DNA of 64,000 bases from Ascaphus truei (Eukaryota > Chordata > Amphibia > Anura > Ascaphidae): the NCBI GenBank assembly GCA_036426205.1, contig CM071573.1, forward strand, positions 39,217,455-39,281,454, given 5' to 3'. The position numbers were made by a program, and so were the translations under genes. Of this stretch, positions 1 through 10,639 are shown in pieces (the stretch's first letter is position 1; each line of letters opens with the position of its first letter). Under the pieces are notes generated by a model, which saw only the letters and a program-made list of their open reading frames with translations, ran no database searches and was not told the DNA's origin.

Positions 1-655
1 CCACTGTGCTGAAGCAGGGACTGATTGAGCCACCTGTGCTGAAGCAACAATATCCTGAAAACCTGACCTGTTGGTAGCCCTTGAGGACTGGGGTTGGCCA
101 CCCCTACTGCACATTCTGAAGAGTTACCAAAAAAAACTAAAAACTCTAGATCAGCGCACCTATCAACGTGTTTAAAATCCCAATGTCATTATTATTACCC
201 TCTTTCTTATTACCTATATCTTCTGCATAGAAGTTTGCACATGTTTAACCCTTTCTAATATTTAATTTACATTGGTTTTTTAGTTATATTTTTTAGTCAC
301 GGTGTAAGTAAAATATTGCAAGTACTGTATGTACTGGGTGAGCTTACCATCACAAACAAAATATTATAAACTAAAAACCCAATGTAAATTTAAATATTGA
401 AAAGGGTTGTAAAATGTGCAAACTGTCTATGCAGCAAGATTAGGTAATAAGAAAGAGTAAATAATAATGAATTTGGATTTTAAACACTTGATAGGTGAGC
501 TGATGACTAGAGTTTTTAGCTTTTTTAGGTCATCTTCCGCAATTTGTGCGTAGGAGGGTGGCCAACCCCAGTCCTACATGCGGCTACAACAGGTCGGTTT
601 TCAGGATATTGGCTTCAGCACAGGTGGCTCAATCAGGTCCCTGCTTCAGCAAAGG
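1..655. repeat. Large inverted duplication, left arm cut by window edge
   Basis: Positions 1-325 read as the reverse complement of about 326-655 with roughly 80-85 percent agreement by eye. Paired landmarks include 136-152 with 497-515 (the AACTCTAG block) and the hAT-MITE half at 1-115 with 552-655. The inner part is A/T-rich and unrelated to the MITE, so the structure is not just a MITE palindrome: MITE sequence plus about 200 bp of neighbouring DNA is duplicated in inverted orientation. The left arm probably continues outside the window. Confidence 0.75.
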
Positions 656-752
656 TGGCTCAATCAATGGTTCTTGAGCCACCTGTATGAAGCAGGGGAT
701 ATCCTGAAAAACTGAATGTTGTGGCGATCTGAGGACTGGAGTTGGCCGTGCC
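552..752. mobile_element. hAT-type palindromic MITE, family A
   Basis: Starts with the family A end (GGCCAACYCCAGTCCT), passes through GATATT...CTTCAGCACAGGTGGCTCAATCA, then returns as the reverse complement to GGACTGGAGTTGGCC. This family recurs at least fifteen times in the window. Better copies start CAGGGG, end CCCCTG and are flanked by 8-bp near-duplicates, which is the hAT signature. No transposase is encoded. Confidence 0.7.
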
Positions 753-799
753 TGGGTATGCAGACAGGAAAGCCAAGCCTCAATTTAGCTACGCAGTAT

Positions 800-1380
800 T
801 GTCCATTTTCGATGTGACTGCAGCAGCGCAATGTGTGAGCCGCCTACCTTCTACCATAACGAGGAGGAATCGTGTTCCTAAAGTAGCGATCTACGGGTGC
901 AAGGTGTTGCCTCCCCCAATTGTACATATGGTACTTGGTCCAAAAAGATGGAGGCGCACTAGGGTATAGTTGCAAAAAAATGCTGAAGTTTAACTTCAGG
1001 CCTAAAGCAGGGAAAAGGTAACGTTCGGATACACAGCCCCTTTTCAGACAATGCCATCGGGTGGTCTCCCCGAATGTTAATTTTTATCTGCTTTAGGATG
1101 AAAGTAGAAACTAAAGCATTTTGTTGCAACTATACATATTGGCGCCTCCATCTTTTTTTGATCTGTACCAATATTGGCATTACGGTCAAGAGAGGCCTAT
1201 ATCTTTTTCCGTCTCTGAATTCACTTCGCTCGGGGTAGCTGATGGGCGATTGAATCACTGGGTTATGTAACTGTTTGCATGAAACATATAGGCAATTGGA
1301 GTCCTCTGATATCTGCATATTGTAATTGTACGTGATGGTAGACGGGTACCAAGCCACGCAATGCCCTCTGGCATCAAGAG
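800..1380. repeat. Imperfect palindrome centred near 1,050
   Basis: The block at 940-957 (AAAAGATGGAGGCGC) is inverted at 1141-1159, and TATAGTTGCAA near 965 is inverted near 1122-1133. Farther out, a TTCTACCAT block near 851 matches ATGGTAGA near 1334. The arms are diverged and unequal, so this is an old inverted duplication or a non-autonomous element with long inverted repeats. Frames at 742-969 (+) and 1130-1516 (-) look alike at protein level only because they read the two arms of this palindrome. Confidence 0.55.
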
Positions 1381-1902
1381 TGTTACAGCTGAAACATGCA
1401 CTACGTTTCTCTAATTTAATAGTGGTGTATATGTTTGGGTGCCGGGATTTTATGTATGTAGTGTTGCTGGTTATGTTTGTTTTTGTGTTATGTAATGTTT
1501 GCTTATCCATATCCAATCAGTGCCAGAGATTGCTACACTCACATACAAACCCAATCCCTAGTGGGGGTCCTTTAGCATAGAGGAGGTTAAATACCCAGTC
1601 CACCAAGCAGCAGTTTGTCACTTGGCGTCCCTGAAAGCACTGGAGGGGGGAAGAGGATAAGATTTACTGAATAGGCGTCATTGTGCCTTTTTTTCCCCCT
1701 CTATATCCCAGCAGATAGGGAGAAGGTGTCATATTAAGGAAACTTTAATTGAGGGCATGATAAATAGACGTTGTGGTTTGCACTGTGGTAATTCTGCTAA
1801 TGCCCTTAACTGCTAGTTCCTATCCACTCAGGAAGGAACATGATGAGGAAAGGTGGTAAAGCACAGCGCTGGGCTTTATGGTGCAGCAACACCAAATCTA
1901 TA

Positions 1903-2048
1903 GGTCAGTGGTGGCCAACCAACAGTACAGGATTAAGGATAGCCCGCTTCTGTTTCACAGGGGGACTTAATGAGCCGCCACTTGTGCTGAGCAGGGCTTA
2001 CCCTTAAAACCGACCTGTCGTGGCCGCTGGAGACTGGAGTTGGACCCT
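1903..2048. mobile_element. Degenerate hAT MITE, family A
   Basis: GTGGCCAACC at the left, an altered CTTCTGTTTCACAGG middle, then CCGACCTGTCGTGGCCGCTGGAGACTGGAGTTGG at the right follow the family A layout with many substitutions. It is one of the oldest copies here. Confidence 0.55.
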
Positions 2049-3960
2049 GGACTGTTAGCATAGCACAGTGGCCCAAATGAGTGAGATTTAAGGCTCTATC
2101 TAAAAAGAACTCCTTGTTTTGATTAATCTCAAATACATGAATAAAAAAAAAGAGAAGGTTTTAGATTGTAATAATGGAATTTGTACTTGAAGGAAAGAAA
2201 ACTATTTTTGAGAATGTGCTGTGGTGATCTTAGGCTCGAGTGAGGACTCGCTCCAAAAGAATTTTGACTTGGGGATGCTTATATTGGAAATGCAGTTAAA
2301 AGTGGAGGAAGCATTCAGCCACCGTCCTGTCTACGAGCAGCCACAATGATATGTCATCTAACCCAAAGTTTGGCGATTAGCCATTATATAGCCCACCCAC
2401 TACGCCTCTCTAGCCCTTTATAGGGCCAGGCCTTGATCAAAAAGGACCGGTGATGAGGCGCAACTGAGGGGAAACATATTCCCTATAAGCGGTTAGTCGC
2501 GGCGCTTGCGGAGAGGCCGGGGGATGGATGGAATTGCAGCCGACAGGGAAATGTAAGTTTTCCCACTGAGGGAAGCGGAGGGCCGGTCAGGTGACTGCCA
2601 AAAAAGCCAATGCAGTTCCGTGACGTCGGCGCCGGACGTTGGCGCGCTAGCCCCCGCCTCCATCCGCCTCCCACCCGGCACAAAACGCGCACAACTGACG
2701 CTCATGAGGGACAGAAAAAAAGCTCCGGCTTGAGCAGCGAGAGGAATGAGCGTCAGCGTGCTGAGCGCTGTTCAATGCTACAATGTCCGAGGCTTAATAC
2801 GAGAGAAAAATAAATCTTTGGGGGGCTTTGTGGGTTATAAGTCAATGTAGTTGGGATGCACTTTCCAAAACCGACATGGCAACTCCTGGCAGGGTGTGGG
2901 TGCTCATTACAGTATTTCAGGTCTATTTTCTTGCAGAGCAATAAACTAAGGGGAGCTGCAAGTCAAGCAACTCATCATCATTATTACAGAGCGGGCAGTT
3001 TATTTTCGGAAGGAGGGGGGGAATTTTCTCCATATAATCGTGAACTTCTGTTCCAACTGCAAATTCAGGTCTAGCTGTTCTCATGCATTCAAGAAAAGAG
3101 CTTTCTCCTCAGCTCATATTAAAGATCTATACAGGAAAATGAAATGTCCTTTTTGCACTTTAAAACCGGATGGATCCTGACTGCAAACGCTAGCTGAGGT
3201 CTCTACCGTGCAATCAAGTTAATTAAACTGGATTGAGCTAGTTGCCAAGATGATATATTTAATGGGATTAATGTTCAGATAAGGTTTCTGTGAGCGGGGT
3301 AAAGCCATCTCACCCCTGCTCTGATTGCTGCATCTCCTGGCCTTGAGAGTAAATGTGTGTTAAGGAAAAAGTACATTTGAACCTCATTGTCTTGAATACC
3401 GAGTTATTCAGGTGAAATTAAGACTTCTTCCTATGAGAGCGGGTCCCGGCCCAGGAGTTGCATAAGCAGACGTGGCTACTTATACTTCATAAAGCAGGTA
3501 GGGTTGTGAAGCACACCTGAACTTCTGGAACAAGGTCAAGGCACTTGTGTGGTAGTTTAGACATATAGGCCATATTCCATGTATGCTCTGGAGGAGGTCT
3601 ATTAGCTGTTTGCTCTGCGGGGTTTGCAGATAAACACGCCCTTGACGTACTCTCTCCTTCTGCTCTCACGGTGAATAGGATTACTTGTTGTAACCGCTGA
3701 GCTGAAAGCCACCATTATCTCTTTTTTTTATTTTTGTAACCAAACAATTGAAACGAAGTAGTTCAACCTTTAAAAATGCAGTGCCACTTACAGATTAGCG
3801 GAGCAGTACGGAGATAAAACTGCCTGAAAATGCATTGAAGGTCGACGCTCTTCAAAAATCCTAAATGACCCTTGGGGTGTGTACATATTGAATTTTCAGT
3901 ATATAGTTATATAGTTATATTATATATATATTTATTTTTTATTTTTTTTAAGTTAAAAGG
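2049..3960. other. Mostly single-copy DNA, no gene recognised
   Basis: No transposon end or coding similarity is visible. Positions 2,480-2,720 are G+C- and CpG-rich compared with the flanks; overlapping short frames on both strands there are what CpG-rich DNA produces by chance. An A/T-rich run with TATATA tracts lies at 3,900-3,955. Confidence 0.4.
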
Positions 3961-3987
3961 GTGCAGTGCTCTGACAGTACTCTAGCA

Positions 3988-4175
3988 CAGGGGGCGCAAA
4001 CGTTTTTTGTCTGCCGCCCGCTTGCTGGCTCCCTCCCCCCACTTTTCTCCGGCGTTCATGTGAAGTCGTGTTGCCATTTGACCCGCGGTTTTCAGAAGCC
4101 GCCGGAGACACGGTTTAAGGGTTAGACAGAGCCTCGCGCGCTCCCACAGCATTTTATTTTAAATGTTGTGGGGAA
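3988..4175 (+). mobile_element. Possible GC-rich hAT-type MITE fragment
   Basis: A CAGGGGGCGCAAACG end follows an A/T-rich tract and opens a G+C-rich block with CpG and the TCTGCCGCCCGCTTGCTGGC run. CAGGGG-like ends are typical of hAT elements. No clear right end was found, so limits and class are tentative. Confidence 0.3.
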
Positions 4176-4287
4176 AGTGAGGGCCTCTGTAAGTGCGCAC
4201 AGAGTTCTAGCAGACTTGAAATGGCTGCAAAGATAATATATACAAACAAAAGGGCAGTCACCTAGTACTTCTTATTGTAGTAGAGCA

Positions 4288-4455
4288 GGGATACTCCAGT
4301 CCTCAAGAGTTACCCAACAGGTAACAGGTTTTCAAATATCTGCTTCCACCGTTGGTGCAGCGAAGACTGAGGCCACCTGGGCTAAAGCGGGATATCCTGA
4401 AAACCTTGCCTCGTTGATAGCTCTTGAGGGACTGGAGTGGACCACCCTGAGCTAG
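4288..4455. mobile_element. hAT MITE, family A
   Basis: GATACTCCAGTCCTCAAGAG at the left mirrors CTCTTGAGGGACTGGAGTGG at the right. The internal CTTCAGCACAGG core is altered to CTTCCACCGTTGGTGC. Length and palindromic layout match the other copies. Confidence 0.65.
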
Positions 4456-4469
4456 AGTAAGGACCAATA

Positions 4470-4790
4470 TTCCCCCATAATAATCAAATTCCCACACAAA
4501 ATATCATAATTATCACCCATCATCATATAATTAAACAAAAGATAAGAAGATCTATTCCCCCATCATTCATTCCACACAATTATCATCATCATCACTCATT
4601 TCCAAATAAATATCACCCCCCAATATATTCATCTAATGCCCCCATCAGCATCATACATTCCACCATCATCATCATCTTATTCCCCCATCATAATCTCATT
4701 CCCCCCATCCATCATCATCCCCCCCCATCCATCATCACATCATCATCATCATATAATCAGCATCATCATCATCATCATTCATAAGAATGA
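4470..4790 (+). repeat. Degenerate CAT/ATC-rich tract, nearly G-free
   Basis: The plus strand is almost devoid of G for about 300 bases and consists of CATCAT, ATTCCCCC and ATAATC runs. Perfect (CAT)n stretches occur at about 4,736-4,780. It directly abuts the CAG/AAG tract that follows. Confidence 0.8.
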
Positions 4791-5200
4791 AGTAAGCAGA
4801 AGAAGCAAGAAGAAGCAGCAAGAAGAAGAAGAAGAAGCCAGAAGCAGAAGCAGAGAGTAAGAAGAGGAAGCGACAGCAGAGAGCAGGCAGAATAGCAGCA
4901 GCCCGAGGCACACAAGCAGCAGAGGCAGATGGAAGCAGCACGCAGAGCAGCAGCAGCAGCAGAAGCAGCAGCCCAGGCCCCCAGGAAGCGCAGCACAGCA
5001 GCAGCCAGCAGCAAGCGCAGAGGCTAGCAGCAGGCAGCAGGCAGACAGAGCAGCCGCAGAGCCGCAAGAGCAAGCAGAAGCAAGAAGAAGCTAGTAAGCA
5101 CGCAGCAGCAGCCGACAGCCGCTAGAGCAGCTGCATAGCAGCAGAGCAGAGCAGCGCAGCAGCAGCAGCAGCCGAAGAGCCAGCCCCCAGCAGCAGCGCA
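4790..5200 (+). repeat. CAG/AAG-rich tract of about 400 bp, T-poor on plus strand
   Basis: AGAAGAAGCAGCAAGAAG grades into long interrupted CAGCAGCAG and GCAGCC runs, with very few T residues on the plus strand. The minus strand holds a 112-codon Leu/Ala/Cys/Ser-rich frame (4735-5073), which is CTG-repeat translation rather than a gene. The strand asymmetry and triplet composition are those of DNA that can form slipped hairpins. Confidence 0.85.
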
Positions 5201-5224
5201 TGGACCAATAGATCAGTCAGCTAA

Positions 5225-5510
5225 ACCATAATCGAAATATATATCAATATTCAGTATAAGCATATATCATAATCCCCGACAGTATACCAGGCCCCCAAAA
5301 TCCATATATTAAACGACAGTAATGCACAAAAGACATAATCATTTATATAACCCATATATCCATTCCCAGATATCATCACTCATCAACTCATCAAATCATC
5401 ATTAATTCATCTATCCCCCCCCTAATTCATCTCATTCCCCCCACCCCACCCAAATTCATCATCTCATTACCTCCCCCCTCCCCAATATCATCATTTCATC
5501 AACTGAATTG
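5225..5510 (+). repeat. Second CAT/ATC-rich, G-poor tract
   Basis: Resembles the tract left of the CAG block: ATATCATAATCCCC, CATCACTCATCAACTC and runs of C. The two tracts bracket the CAG/AAG block in the same orientation. Confidence 0.65.
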
Positions 5511-6070
5511 TATTTTCTTCTTACTTATCTCCTGGCCGAAAACACCGGGACCTGTCCCTGGAGTACGAGGTCTATTGCGCCGGCGCCACCAGGGTGTGGG
5601 CTCCGCCCCTGCCGTTCTCTTATTGGTCATCCTCTTCTCGCTCAAACACGTACTTCTCACTGCTCCTGGCCACCGGCACGCTGCTCCCTCAGCACCAGCG
5701 CTCTTTGCCACCCCCGCACTTCTAGACAGTGGTAATACACCAGATACCGAGACCATGCGTGTCCGGTATTACCTCAAATGTTTTACCAGAACACTGCACA
5801 TACCGCGCCTGTCGGTTCAAACCGACACTGGCAACCCTTTACAGACCCTGACCTGCATAACCATCACTCAGGGCCGACGACAGGGGGGATAGGGCTATCC
5901 CTCCTGCAGGACTGCAGGCCCCGCCACTTCGTCCCTCCCTTCTTAGGCTCCGCGGGCCTGCTGGGGGCTCTCCTTTGCAAAGGCAATGCTGTTCCAGCGG
6001 CCCTCCACGGACCCCAGGTAAGTCACATGTCCAGGGACCCCATATACCACCTTTACCCACCCCAAGGGGG
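5511..6070. other. Moderately GC-rich DNA, nothing recognised
   Basis: No transposon end or protein similarity is evident. Short frames overlap on both strands (for example 5778-6269 +), and the last of these is mostly translated GT repeat. Confidence 0.35.
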
Positions 6071-6084
6071 GAGAGTGCTTATTT

Positions 6085-6375
6085 ATATGTGTGTTTGTGG
6101 AGGGGAGCTTGTGTGTGTGGTGTGTCTGTTGTGTGTGTTGTGGTGTGTGTCTGGTTGGTGTCTACTGTGTGTGCTCACACTGTCTCAACTGTGTGTGTGT
6201 TGTATGTGTAAGCGTATATTGGGAGGGAGGGTGATTGAGTTGGGGGAGAGGAGAAAAGGGGGGGGGTAAGAGAGAGAGGGGTAAGGAAGGGGGGAAGCGA
6301 AAGGGTGGAGGGGGGAGAGTGAGGATGTTAGTGAGAAGAGGGGGGTGGTAAGAAAAAAACGGGGGGGTTTATAAC
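6085..6375 (+). repeat. GT-rich tract followed by G-rich polypurine tract
   Basis: 6,085-6,215 is rich in GTGTGT and TGTTGTG. 6,215-6,365 is nearly all purine with many runs of three to nine G, so it could form G-quadruplex or triplex DNA. The GT part is complementary in kind to the CA-rich array that starts about 100 bases downstream. Confidence 0.8.
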
Positions 6376-6459
6376 AAGGTCGCAGACACGTGGGTGGGGC
6401 CCTCGGTGGCCACGTTAGTCTGGCCCGAAAGCCTCTGCGGCCCGCTCACCAAGCCTGAT

Positions 6460-7811
6460 TGCACAACACGTCACACGGACCCTGATTGCCACACACGCTC
6501 ACAAACCCTGATGCCAACCGCCACACAGACCCGATCTGCAAACACACACAGACCTGATTGCACAACACACACAAGCCCTGATTGCACACACACACACAGC
6601 CCTGTCTGCACAACACACACACACCTCTGATCTGCACAACACCAACACACAGACCCTGATTGCACACACACCACACACAGACCCTGATCTGCACAACACA
6701 CACACACAGGCCCTGATCTGAAACACACACACAGCCCTGATTCTCAACAACACAGACACACATGACCCTGATCGGCAACAACACACACAACACACCGTAC
6801 CCGATTGATCCAAACACACACACAACAGACCCTGATCTGCCACAAACACACCACACACACAGGGTCCTGATCTGCACACCCACAGAGCACACACCACAAA
6901 CACACCACATGGCCCTGATCTGCACACCCCCCCACTACCACCAAACACAAAAACAAAACAAACACCAGAACTCACACACTAACACACAGGCCCGATCTGA
7001 CACAACACCCCCACACACAAAGGCCTGATTGCCACAACACAATAACCACACAGAGACCCTGATCTCACACAACACACACAAGACCCTGATATGCACAACA
7101 CACACACACCACCCTGATCTGCAACAACAACAACCACACACACCAACACACACACACACACACACACACAGACCCTGATCTGCACAACACACACACAGAC
7201 CCTGAACTGCACAACACACAAACACACACACAACACACACCGACCCTGATCTGCACAACACACACACAACAAGACCTGAAATGCGCACACAAACAAAAAC
7301 AAACAACACACAAACACAAACACAGACCCTGATAGGCGCAAACACACACACACACAACACACACAAACACAACACACAGACACACACACACACATCACAC
7401 ACACACAACATACACCACACACACACACCCTCAGATCAGGCATAAACTCACACACACACACACACACAGGCCATGACTGCGCAACATACACAACACACCA
7501 CACCACACAGCACACACACACAACACACAACACACACACACACATTACACACACACACACACACAACACACACACAAACACACACACCATGATCTGTGCA
7601 AACACACAACACACCACAGACCCCTGATCTGCACTACACACAACCACAACACAGACCCTGATCGCACAAACACACACAGATCCTGATCTGCACAAGTACA
7701 CACACACAGACAGACCCTGATCTGACAACACCAACCACAGAACCCGATCTGCACAAAAACACACACACAAACACACACACCCAACCACACACACACAACA
7801 CACCACAACAC

Positions 7812-7860
<49 letters not shown>

Positions 7861-7960
7861 CCTGTCTTGAACAACACACACAGACCCTGACCTGCACAAC
7901 ACACACTCAAACAGACACACATCCACTGACCAGCACAGACTCACACACAACATACACAGA
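6460..7960 (+). repeat. Compound minisatellite: (CA)n with CCCTGATCTGCAC core
   Basis: About 35 degenerate copies of ACAGACCCTGATCTGCACAA are separated by CA runs of varying length, so the repeat interval drifts between roughly 22 and 60 bases. A purer (CA)n run lies at about 7,812-7,858. The minus strand carries several long Cys/Val-rich frames, including 367 codons at 6979-8082; their composition is exactly that of GTGTGT translated with few stops, so I do not call a gene. Confidence 0.9.
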
Positions 7961-7969
7961 CTAATCTTA

Positions 7970-9080
7970 TATTCCCCCCTTCCCTTCCCCCCCGAGACCA
8001 GTACCCGTAACCCCCTATATCTCCCCCCTCCACCCAGGTCACCCAGAACCAGTATAGAGGTTCTGGGGGGTACTCCAATCATCTATGAGGTTGTGAGGGC
8101 ACTTTTAAACGTCAAGCCCTACGTTTATTGTATAGAGTGTGGGGAATATGGCTAGTAAGAAATAACGTGCAGCTTCTTATTCTATTTCCCATAACCCACA
8201 GACTTAGGGTATTTTTAATATGTATATTTTATTGAACAGTGTGTTTTAAAACACATGCTTTGTGTACAGTAAAATGAGGCATGGATGAAAAGTATCCCTG
8301 TAGCTGAGGGAATCCCTAGGTTAAGGGGGGTACCCCAGTTAGTGTCAAGGTGTCCCAGGGCTTGTGTGTGCCCCAACCGAATGAGGTACCCCAAAATGTA
8401 TGCTGTAATAAAGTATGGTTCATAGAGTGTTATACTGTATGTATAAAAATCCATGCAGTCAGCCTAAGCATTTGCATAGGAGACATGATGTCTGCCTAGC
8501 CATCTGGCCTCAAAGGGAATCTGGGATGTCGAGGTGTCGGGCCATTTGGTAGCAAGGAGGGGCAGAGGAAAAGGCCCCAACAGTTCTTTCAGACTCTGCG
8601 GTGCCTTCCCTGCAGATAGCCAGGCCCCTTTCTCTGACATCAGCCAGATGAGCCCTGCTCTGATTGTCGGCAGATAAATTTCTCATACTTTGGATTGGGC
8701 TATAGTATTTTTTGAATGAAGGTCAGAGGTATTATAACCCCTTGCACCCATTAGATAGTGTGTGTTTTCCAGTGTTCTCTCAAGGTTCTAAATTTCAAGT
8801 CTCCAGCAAGGAAAAGGCTGCTTCAGCTAAAGCTAGCTTGATATTTTCTGTCCTGTTTTTGCAACTGTTATCATGGGAAAATCCTTATTAGTATTCCCTG
8901 AACCTAGAAGAGTCTAGCTTTGTATCCCAGTCCCAAGTAAGTGTGTTTTTTGCCTGTATTTTGTGTAACATTGTGTGTTTGCCTTTTCCTGTGAATAAAT
9001 TTACAATTTATTTCATGATTTTGTTTTGCTCAATGTATGATCCGGATAAAAAGGTGCAAATGGCCTGGTCTCCCGTGACA
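7970..9080 (+). mobile_element. 5'-incomplete LTR related to the solo LTR at 26.5 kb
   Basis: The last 200 bases match the reverse complement of the LTR at 26,501-28,066 closely: an AAGTAAGTGTG block, GCCTGTATTTTGTGT, GTGAATAAA (poly-A signal near 8,992), a TTTTGTTTTGCTCA block and the terminal CCTGGTCTCCCGTGACA. Weaker similarity extends back to about 8,035 (GGTTGTGAGGG, TATATTTTATT). The LTR 5' end expected to start TGTGACGG is missing, replaced by or lost next to the CA minisatellite. Confidence 0.65.
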
Positions 9081-9082
9081 AA

Positions 9083-9465
9083 TACCTCCTTATATCTCCC
9101 TCCCCCCTGGTCCATTACTTCCTTATATCTCCCCCACCAGGTCCATTACCTCCTTATAACCCCCCCATGTCCATTACCTCCTTATCCCCCGTCCCCTTGT
9201 CCATTACCTCCTTATCCCTCTCCCACCAGTCCATTACCTCCTTATATTCCTCCCCCCCCCATTCCATTACCTCCTTATATACCCCCCGGTCCATGACCTC
9301 CTTATATCCACCCTCACCCCCACCCAGTACATTACCCCCTTATGTCCCCCTCCCCCTGTCCATTACCTCCATATATCCCACCCCCCCCGGTTCCACTACC
9401 TCCTTATATCCGTCTCCGCAAGTCCACTACCCTCCCCCTCCTTCTCATGTGCATTACCTCCCCCC
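9083..9465 (+). repeat. Pyrimidine-rich minisatellite, about 12 units
   Basis: Units of about 27-38 bases share the core TCCATTACCTCCTTAT followed by a variable C-rich tail. The array begins immediately after the LTR end at 9,080 and stops at a hAT MITE half. The plus strand is strongly pyrimidine-biased. A 117-codon Pro/Leu/Ser frame across it is repeat translation. Confidence 0.9.
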
Positions 9466-9470
9466 AAGGT

Positions 9471-9561
9471 CTTCGACTGAGCCACCTGTGTTGAAGCAGT
9501 GATTTCCTTAAGACCTGACCTGTTGGTGGCCCTTGAGGACTGGAGTTGCCCACCCCTGTGC
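9471..9561. mobile_element. Right half of a hAT MITE, family A
   Basis: Runs from GACTGAGCCACCTGTG to GGACTGGAGTTGCCCACCCCTG with no left half. The break coincides with the end of the minisatellite, so array growth or deletion probably removed the left half. Confidence 0.7.
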
Positions 9562-10255
9562 TCTATAACTATAGTGGTACACGGGAAAATAAAGACAGTA
9601 GCACAACTCATCAAAAGGGGTTGAAATAGCACACCTTTGGCAGTAATAGGGATAACCTACATATGTATGGACTGAGCTCCCCATTGAGAAAGGAAGGCTC
9701 TTTGCAATAAGGAGATTGGGCCTATCATAGCAAAGTACAGAGCACACGCTCATTCATTCAGAAAGAGGCCTTGAAAAGCTTGCATTCAGGATGCAGTAAT
9801 CTGAAAACAAGTCCACTTTTGTGTCCAGGGAGTATTATTTTCATTACCATCAATTTAGTGCACAGATAGTCTGTGCCTCTCTGTCCCGTATCAGGTTGCC
9901 TGCACAGGCTGGGATGCCTCGGAGCCTCAGTCTGTTTCACTGCTGCTAATCTTAAAGCTCCCCGCTCTCTGATTTCTCTGTATCACCAGACACACTCTGA
10001 TTTCCACTTCCCCCCTCTGTGAACCATTCTGAGACCAGCATCTAATCCTCTCAGACAGCAGGTTAACCCATGGGCTGCCGCAGGGAGGACTAGTGTAACT
10101 CTCTTATTACCTTTACTGGCAGAAGATATCAGGGAAAGCACGTGTAGTTTGCAAAAATATAGATACTTCTATGTATATAGATATATGGATATTGTCTGAA
10201 GTTGCTTACATAAGTATGTTACAATATTCGAGCTAAACTTTTAGGATATACTGTG
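9562..10255. other. Single-copy DNA, nothing recognised
   Basis: No repeat end, coding similarity or RNA gene is visible. Confidence 0.4.
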
Positions 10256-10350
10256 TGTATGTGTACACACACACACACACACACACACACATCACACCCC
10301 CACCACAACCACAGCACCCCAGTCCACCACCACACACGCACACACATTCA
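10255..10350 (+). repeat. CA microsatellite
   Basis: About 13 CA units followed by interrupted CACAC and CACCAC runs. A short (AT)n run follows at 10,441-10,460. Confidence 0.9.
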
Positions 10351-10639
10351 CACACCGCCGTTTTTAAAAAACAGAAGAGAAAGGTAGAGTTTTGAAATTG
10401 AAACACTGTATGGAGAGAGAGTCTATATGTATGTGTATATGTGTGTATATATATATATATCTATATCACCCCTACCCCCACCCAGCTGCAGAAGATAGGG
10501 TGTACATGCAATCAGTCTCTCTCTTACACTGCAAACATGATTTCTACCTGCTTCAGCGTAGTGTAGCTCAGTCAGTTTTACCTTAGGTCTCTGGGCTTCT
10601 CCAGTGGATCCAGGACAAGGCTGTAGTGAGGAGTAAACC

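Noticed and set aside
742..1516. Two facing frames with similar peptides, suggesting a duplicated gene
   Set aside because: Similarity follows from the palindrome; peptides are short and without domain features.
4735..5073. 112-codon Leu/Ala/Ser/Cys-rich minus-strand frame with a signal-peptide look
   Set aside because: It is CTG/CTT repeat translation from the CAG/AAG tract; hydrophobicity is a by-product.
6979..8082. 367-codon minus-strand frame, Cys/Val-rich
   Set aside because: It is GTGTGT repeat translated; CA/GT repeats give few stops in any frame, and no family or codon structure is visible.
10555..10600. GTGTAGCTCAGTCAG resembling a tRNA A box
   Set aside because: No matching B box or cloverleaf follows within the expected distance.
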